Source: Gemmatimonadota bacterium
Lineage (GTDB): Bacteria > Latescibacterota > UBA2968 > GCA-2709665
NCBI GenBank assembly: GCA_028874335.1
Contig: JAPPJY010000017.1
Coordinates: 90,858 to 154,857 of the forward strand
Length of the DNA stretch: 64,000 nucleotides
Direction of reading: 5' to 3'
The notes below the pieces were generated by a model, which saw nothing but the letters and a program-made list of their open reading frames with translations, did no database searches and had not been told where the DNA came from. Below, one piece after another: positions 60,011 to 64,000 of the stretch. Every line of letters starts with the position of its first letter. The first letter of the stretch is position 1. The translations under genes were made by a program, and so were the position numbers.

Positions 60011-63000
60011 TCACGGCGAGGCCGGCGCGACGCCGGATGCGGCACGCCGCTCGATCATTTGGCGCCATAGCCGGAGATACTCGCTCCGTGTAAGGTTGCC
60101 CGAGGCTTCCGGAAGCGTCCCGCGCGACCGATCGAGGAGATCCAGAATCGCAGGATCGGACATGTCAATCTGATCCTCCGGCATCCCGTCAGTCAACAGG
60201 GCTTCGGGTAGATGCGGGAACTCGAGGTCCGTAAACGGGTCCGGTCCGGGGGGAAGCGTCATCGTGAGCGGGTTGTTCCTCACGTCCGGACCGGAAGGCC
60301 GACCGCCGGACGCCGCCCGGCTGTGTGTGCCGGAATCGTCCCTGGCGCGCAAGCTGTTGGTCCTGTTGGCGCGGTTGTCCGCATCCGACGGACGGTACAC
60401 CGCCGCCACCGCCCCGCCCCGCAACCCCTCGCCGCAGGTTGAACCGCCCCAGTCGTCTATGCCGTCAAGCCAGGATTGAAAGGTCGCGTCATTGGGAGCG
60501 CACAGCATCGTGCCGGCGAAATGAAAAACCCTCAGTTGTTCCAGACCCGTAAGGCTTCCAGGAAGCTTGCCCGTCAACAACGCGTTGTTTTGTAGAGTCA
60601 GACCCTTGAGGTTGGATAAATTGGCTATTACTGCTGGGATCATGCCACTTAATTGATTATCCTCAACATGAAGCCACTCCAGCTCGGCCAAGTCACCCAA
60701 TTCGGATGGGAGTGGACCGCTCAACTCATTTCCCTCAAGGTTTAAGACTCCGAGATTCGTGAGATTGCCTAATTCGGATGGGATCGGACCGCTCAATTGA
60801 TTCTGTTGGAGCTCAAGTAGGGTGAGGTTGGCGAGGTTGCCCAACTCGGGCGGGATAGGGCCGCTCAGTTGGTTTTCATCGAGATGCAGCTCAACGAGGT
60901 TGGTGAGGTTGCCCAATTCAGCAGGTATCTCTCCGCTCAACTGGTTACCGTCAATTGCCAGATCAGTGAGATTCGTCAGATTGCCTAAGGTGGACGGGAT
61001 CGGTCCACTGAGCTGATGATTATAGCCAAGCAAAAGTCCTCTGAGATTGGTGAGATTTCCCAATTCGGGAGGGATCGGTCCGCTCAACCGGTTGTCGTCG
61101 ATTTGCAGGAAGGTCAGCTCAGTCAGGTTGCTCAGTTCCACAGGTATCTCACCCGTCAACTGGTTGCCGCCCCCGAGCCACAGTTCCGTGAGATTCGTCA
61201 GGTTGCCCAGTTCGGAGGGGATCGGACCGCTCAACTGATTGTCGTTGAGCCACAGCTCGGTGAGATTGGTGAGGTTGCCCAATTCAGCCGGGATCGGGCC
61301 ACTCAACTGATTATGGTAAAGCCCCAGTCGAGTGAGGTTGGTGAGGTTGCCCAATTCCGGTGGGATCGGGCCGGTTAACTGATTGTCGCCAAGACTCAGA
61401 TCGTTCTTCAGGTTAGTCAGGTTGCCCAACTCAGGAGGGATCGGGCCGCTCAGCTGATTGTCGTATAGCCAGAGTACGGTGAGGTTGGTCAGATTGCCCA
61501 GTTCCGATGGTATCGCGCCAGTCAATGCGTTTCTAGAAAGATCCAGACTCCAGAGTTCGGTCAGGTTGCCTAATTCGGGCGGGATCGGACCGCTCAGCTG
61601 ATTGTCATGAAGGAAAATGGTGTTGACACTGGTCAGATTGCCCAATTCAGGAGGGATCGGACCACTCAGCTGGTTTCCGCCGAGCCACAGGCGGCTGATT
61701 TTGGTCAGGTTGCCCAGTTCAGGTGGGATCGGTCCGCTCAACTGGTTGTCGGTGAGCCACAGCCGGAAAAGTTCGGTCAGGTTGCCCAATTCGGGTGGGA
61801 TCGGACCACTCAGTTGGTTTTTCCACAGAGTCAGGCTGGAGAGATCGGTCAGGTTGCCGAATCCGGGTGGGATCGGTCCGCCCAACTGATTTTCGTTCAG
61901 CCACAGTTCCCGCAGCCTGGTCAGTTTGGTCAGTTCGACCGGTATCTCACCCGTCAGTGCATTCTGGTGAAGATACAGTGCGGTGAGATTGGTCAGGTTG
62001 CCGAGCTCCACAGGTATCTCACCACTCAACCCGCAGTCTCGAAGAAACAGGCTGGTGAGGTCGGTCAGATTTCCCAATTCGGAAGGAATCGGACCGCTCA
62101 ACTGATTCCAGCCAATCCACAGGCTTCTAAGGTTGGTCAGGTTGCCCAGCTCGGGTGGGATCGGACCGCTCAGCTGATTGCCTTGTAGCCACAGCGCGCC
62201 GAGGTTGGTCAGGTTGGCCAGCCAGAGAGGAATCGGGCCGCTGAGCTGATTGTAGGCAAGGCCAAGGTATGCGAGGTTGGCCAGGTTGCTCAATTCTGGC
62301 GGGATCGGACCGCTCAACTCATTATTGTATAGGTTCAGGAATTTCAGATTGGCGAGGTTGCCCAACTCGGAGGGGATGGGACCCGTCAGACGATTAAAAA
62401 GGAGATTCAGGGTATCGAGCCTGGCAAGGCTGCCCAACTCAGGCGGAATCGAGCCAGTGAGGTTATTTCCCGCCAGATTCAGATATTCGAGATTGGCCAG
62501 ATTACCCAACCACGAGGGGATCGGGCCACTCATCTGTCGATTCCAGTAAAGGTTCAGGGATCTCAGATTGACGAGATTGACCAACTCAGGCGGGATGGCG
62601 CCCGTGAGATTGTTAAATCGCAGGTTCAGCCTCGTGACCCGGCCATTCGCCGCGGTGACGCCGTGCCACGTATCCAGCGGCTGGTCCGTGAGCCAGTTCG
62701 TCTGGTTCCGCCAGTTGTATCCCTCCGTCGCGTGGTACAGCGCCACCAGCGCGTCGCGGTCCTCCGGCGGCGGCGACGCGGTTTGTCCGAATCGATCCGA
62801 CAGGATGAGAAAGTCCGATAACCCGATGGCGCCGTCCTCGTCCAGGTCGAACCGCGCCTCATACGTCCCATCGCCCTCCTCCGACCTGTATTTCTCGATA
62901 AACAGCGCAATATCGGGAAGCCCGACCACGCCGTCGCCGTCAAAGTCGGGGGACGGGCCGGACCGGACGGACCGCAGAACAATATGAACGTCGGGCGTCA

Positions 63001-63493
63001 CGGTTACCTTCTCCGCACCCGCGAACAGAGTGGCTTCCACGATGCGGATTGTGGTGCGCGTGAACGCGGCCGACGCGCGGAAACGGAACGTGCCCGCAAG
63101 CCCTGAGGACACGGACAGGGGTCCTATCCGCGACGTGATCGCCCACGTGACCGAGGTGGGTTTCGTCTCCGTCTGCACGTACGGATGAGAAATCAAGCCG
63201 CCTGGCGCCGCGCCATCGTAAGCGACCTGTCCCGAATCGAACCGGATCTTTATGGAAAAGCCTTTCGCCGAAAGGCCATTCGCCATGCGCGCATTGCTGA
63301 AGAAGACCTGAATGGATACCGCCGCTTCCGGCGAGATCTCGAGGACGGTGACTTCCTGGTTGCCCGAAGCCGCGTCAACGTCCGCCGACAGCGAGAAATC
63401 GTCTGCCGACCCATTTTCCTGCGCGGCGGCCCGCTCGGCTGGTACGAGAAGCCAGAGGGTGATGGATAGAATCGCGAATAATGAATGACGCAT
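60011..63493 (-). CDS. Large secreted leucine-rich-repeat protein with cohesin-like and dockerin-like domains
   Basis: A 1160-residue protein from ATG 63493 (AAGGAGG at 6 bases). Signal peptide ~1-24 (SITLWLLVPAERAAAQ); cohesin-like region ~30-165 (VSIQVFFSNARMANGLSAKG); dockerin-like calcium loops ~183-236 (DFDGDGVVGLPDIALFIEKY, DLDEDGAIGLSDFLILSDRF); then about 29 plant-type LRRs, residues ~280-985, on the pattern LGNLTNLxxLxLxxNQLSGPIPxE. A Cys-bounded cap (MLCAPNDATFQSWLDGI ... STC) ends the array; a low-complexity tail follows. Plant-type LRRs bind proteins or glycans. Highly similar repeats suggest recent growth by duplication. Confidence 0.9.
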   Translation of the reverse strand: MRHSLFAILSITLWLLVPAERAAAQENGSADDFSLSADVDAASGNQEVTVLEISPEAAVSIQVFFSNARMANGLSAKGFSIKIRFDSGQVAYDGAAPGGLISHPYVQTETKPTSVTWAITSRIGPLSVSSGLAGTFRFRASAAFTRTTIRIVEATLFAGAEKVTVTPDVHIVLRSVRSGPSPDFDGDGVVGLPDIALFIEKYRSEEGDGTYEARFDLDEDGAIGLSDFLILSDRFGQTASPPPEDRDALVALYHATEGYNWRNQTNWLTDQPLDTWHGVTAANGRVTRLNLRFNNLTGAIPPELVNLVNLRSLNLYWNRQMSGPIPSWLGNLANLEYLNLAGNNLTGSIPPELGSLARLDTLNLLFNRLTGPIPSELGNLANLKFLNLYNNELSGPIPPELSNLANLAYLGLAYNQLSGPIPLWLANLTNLGALWLQGNQLSGPIPPELGNLTNLRSLWIGWNQLSGPIPSELGNLTDLTSLFLRDCGLSGEIPVELGNLTNLTALYLHQNALTGEIPVELTKLTRLRELWLNENQLGGPIPPGFGNLTDLSSLTLWKNQLSGPIPPELGNLTELFRLWLTDNQLSGPIPPELGNLTKISRLWLGGNQLSGPIPPELGNLTSVNTIFLHDNQLSGPIPPELGNLTELWSLDLSRNALTGAIPSELGNLTNLTVLWLYDNQLSGPIPPELGNLTNLKNDLSLGDNQLTGPIPPELGNLTNLTRLGLYHNQLSGPIPAELGNLTNLTELWLNDNQLSGPIPSELGNLTNLTELWLGGGNQLTGEIPVELSNLTELTFLQIDDNRLSGPIPPELGNLTNLRGLLLGYNHQLSGPIPSTLGNLTNLTDLAIDGNQLSGEIPAELGNLTNLVELHLDENQLSGPIPPELGNLANLTLLELQQNQLSGPIPSELGNLTNLGVLNLEGNELSGPLPSELGDLAELEWLHVEDNQLSGMIPAVIANLSNLKGLTLQNNALLTGKLPGSLTGLEQLRVFHFAGTMLCAPNDATFQSWLDGIDDWGGSTCGEGLRGGAVAAVYRPSDADNRANRTNSLRARDDSGTHSRAASGGRPSGPDVRNNPLTMTLPPGPDPFTDLEFPHLPEALLTDGMPEDQIDMSDPAILDLLDRSRGTLPEASGNLTRSEYLRLWRQMIERRAASGVAPASP

Positions 63494-63763
63494 GGTCTTC
63501 CTCCTTTTCGTTGTCGACCATCGTTCCTGCACTTCTACGGATTGTCGTGTCCCGGTTCGACGGGGTTGCCGCGCCGGGGCGATTTCCATATATTTGATAC
63601 CAGTGAAGGCCGCATCCCGTCAGCCTGCCGGGCGTTCACCGGCGGGCCTGCCGGAAAAACGCGGGCATACGGACCTTTGCTGCGAACCGTCGGTTGTCGA
63701 CTTTGCGGGTCAGGGAACCGGCGGTTTTATTTGTGACGACCCTTCAAGTCAGGCAAAAGAAAA

Positions 63764-63786
63764 ATCCACCCGCATTGCGGATGGAT
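63764..63786 (-). terminator. Probable terminator for a leftward transcript from outside
   Basis: A 10-bp stem (ATCCACCCGC / GCGGATGGAT, one mismatch) with ATT loop; on the minus strand it is followed by TTTTTCTTTT. It would end transcription coming from the right, apart from the LRR gene. Confidence 0.6.
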
Positions 63787-63880
63787 CAATTCATTTCAGG
63801 CGAAATCGTCTTATAGCTGATGCCGGCAGTCTTACCGGGCAGACGGTACCGTTTGCACGCGGCCCCTCCGTTCCCGGGAT

Positions 63881-64000
63881 CGGGGGGGGGGGGGGGGTGG
63901 TTTTTTTTTTTTTAAAATTTTTTGGGGTTTTTGTTTTAAAAGCGAAATTTTGAAAAAAAATGGAACCCCCCCGGGCCGGCCCAAAGAAAAAACGGGGGGG
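63881..64000. other. Low-complexity contig end, likely artefact
   Basis: From GATCGG followed by a long G run, the sequence is mainly homopolymers of G, T, A and C. It does not look like genomic sequence of the composition seen elsewhere. The rest of 63494-63880 shows no gene. Confidence 0.75.

Noticed and set aside
60822..62549. Several plus-strand frames opposite the LRR gene
   Set aside because: They mirror the LRR periodicity (VRLPNSGGIGPL units) and are explained fully by the minus-strand gene.

Overview
The window reads as chromosome of an uncultured FCB-superphylum bacterium, most likely Latescibacterota or a close relative. Pointers are a TonB-dependent receptor followed by a PorV/PorQ-like barrel, FlgD-like C-terminal tails of the type used for type IX-like sorting, a GWxTD protein, and several Gfo/Idh/MocA, homocysteine-methyltransferase-like, polysaccharide-deacetylase-like and heparinase-like genes. 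The lineage is an inference from gene content. I saw no rRNA, tRNA or CRISPR array. The last ~120 bases are homopolymer-rich and look like a contig-end artefact.

Region 1 (1-9961, +): the 3' part of a TonB-dependent receptor, a secreted FnIII-like protein, a PorV-like protein, a TPR-GWxTD protein, a homocysteine S-methyltransferase-like protein and a TonB-like protein. Region 2 (8268-20540, +) holds two copies of one module: methyltransferase-like protein, GH109-like Gfo/Idh/MocA protein and a large polytopic membrane protein of the DUF6785 type. The second copy has an extra methyltransferase paralogue that lost its zinc cysteines, and an FG-GAP protein. Region 3 (20751-31050, +): a DegT/DnrJ aminotransferase, a third Gfo/Idh/MocA protein, two proteins joining an amidotransferase-like domain to a deacetylase-like barrel, a classical polysaccharide deacetylase, two orphan families, and an MNT antitoxin whose HEPN partner is cut to 26 residues. 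Region 4 (31078-35095, -): heparinase II/III, AraD1-type fumarylacetoacetase-fold protein and amidohydrolase in one operon. Regions 2-4 look devoted to uptake and breakdown of modified sugars, uronates and perhaps methylated compounds.

Region 5 (35322-43701): cytidylate-kinase-like protein and PpiD-like isomerase (-), M23 peptidase and rhomboid protease (+), and a sigma-54 activator with receiver and PAS domains (-), next to paired TGTCGC-N5-GCGACA palindromes. A 213-bp MITE lies between the divergent ppiD-like and M23 genes.

Region 6 (about 44-58.7 kb) is decaying accessory DNA: frameshifted secreted-protein genes, a sterol-desaturase C-terminal fragment, dockerin-like remnants, an ankyrin gene split by a 119-bp MITE with CTAG on both sides, and two paralogous Rpn-like remnants, one holding a 160-bp MITE while the other is its empty site. 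A 110-180 bp repeat family has three copies in the window. Region 7 (58.9-63.5 kb, -): a cohesin-like protein with a FlgD-like tail, and a 1160-residue protein with cohesin-like, dockerin-like and about 29 plant-type leucine-rich repeats.
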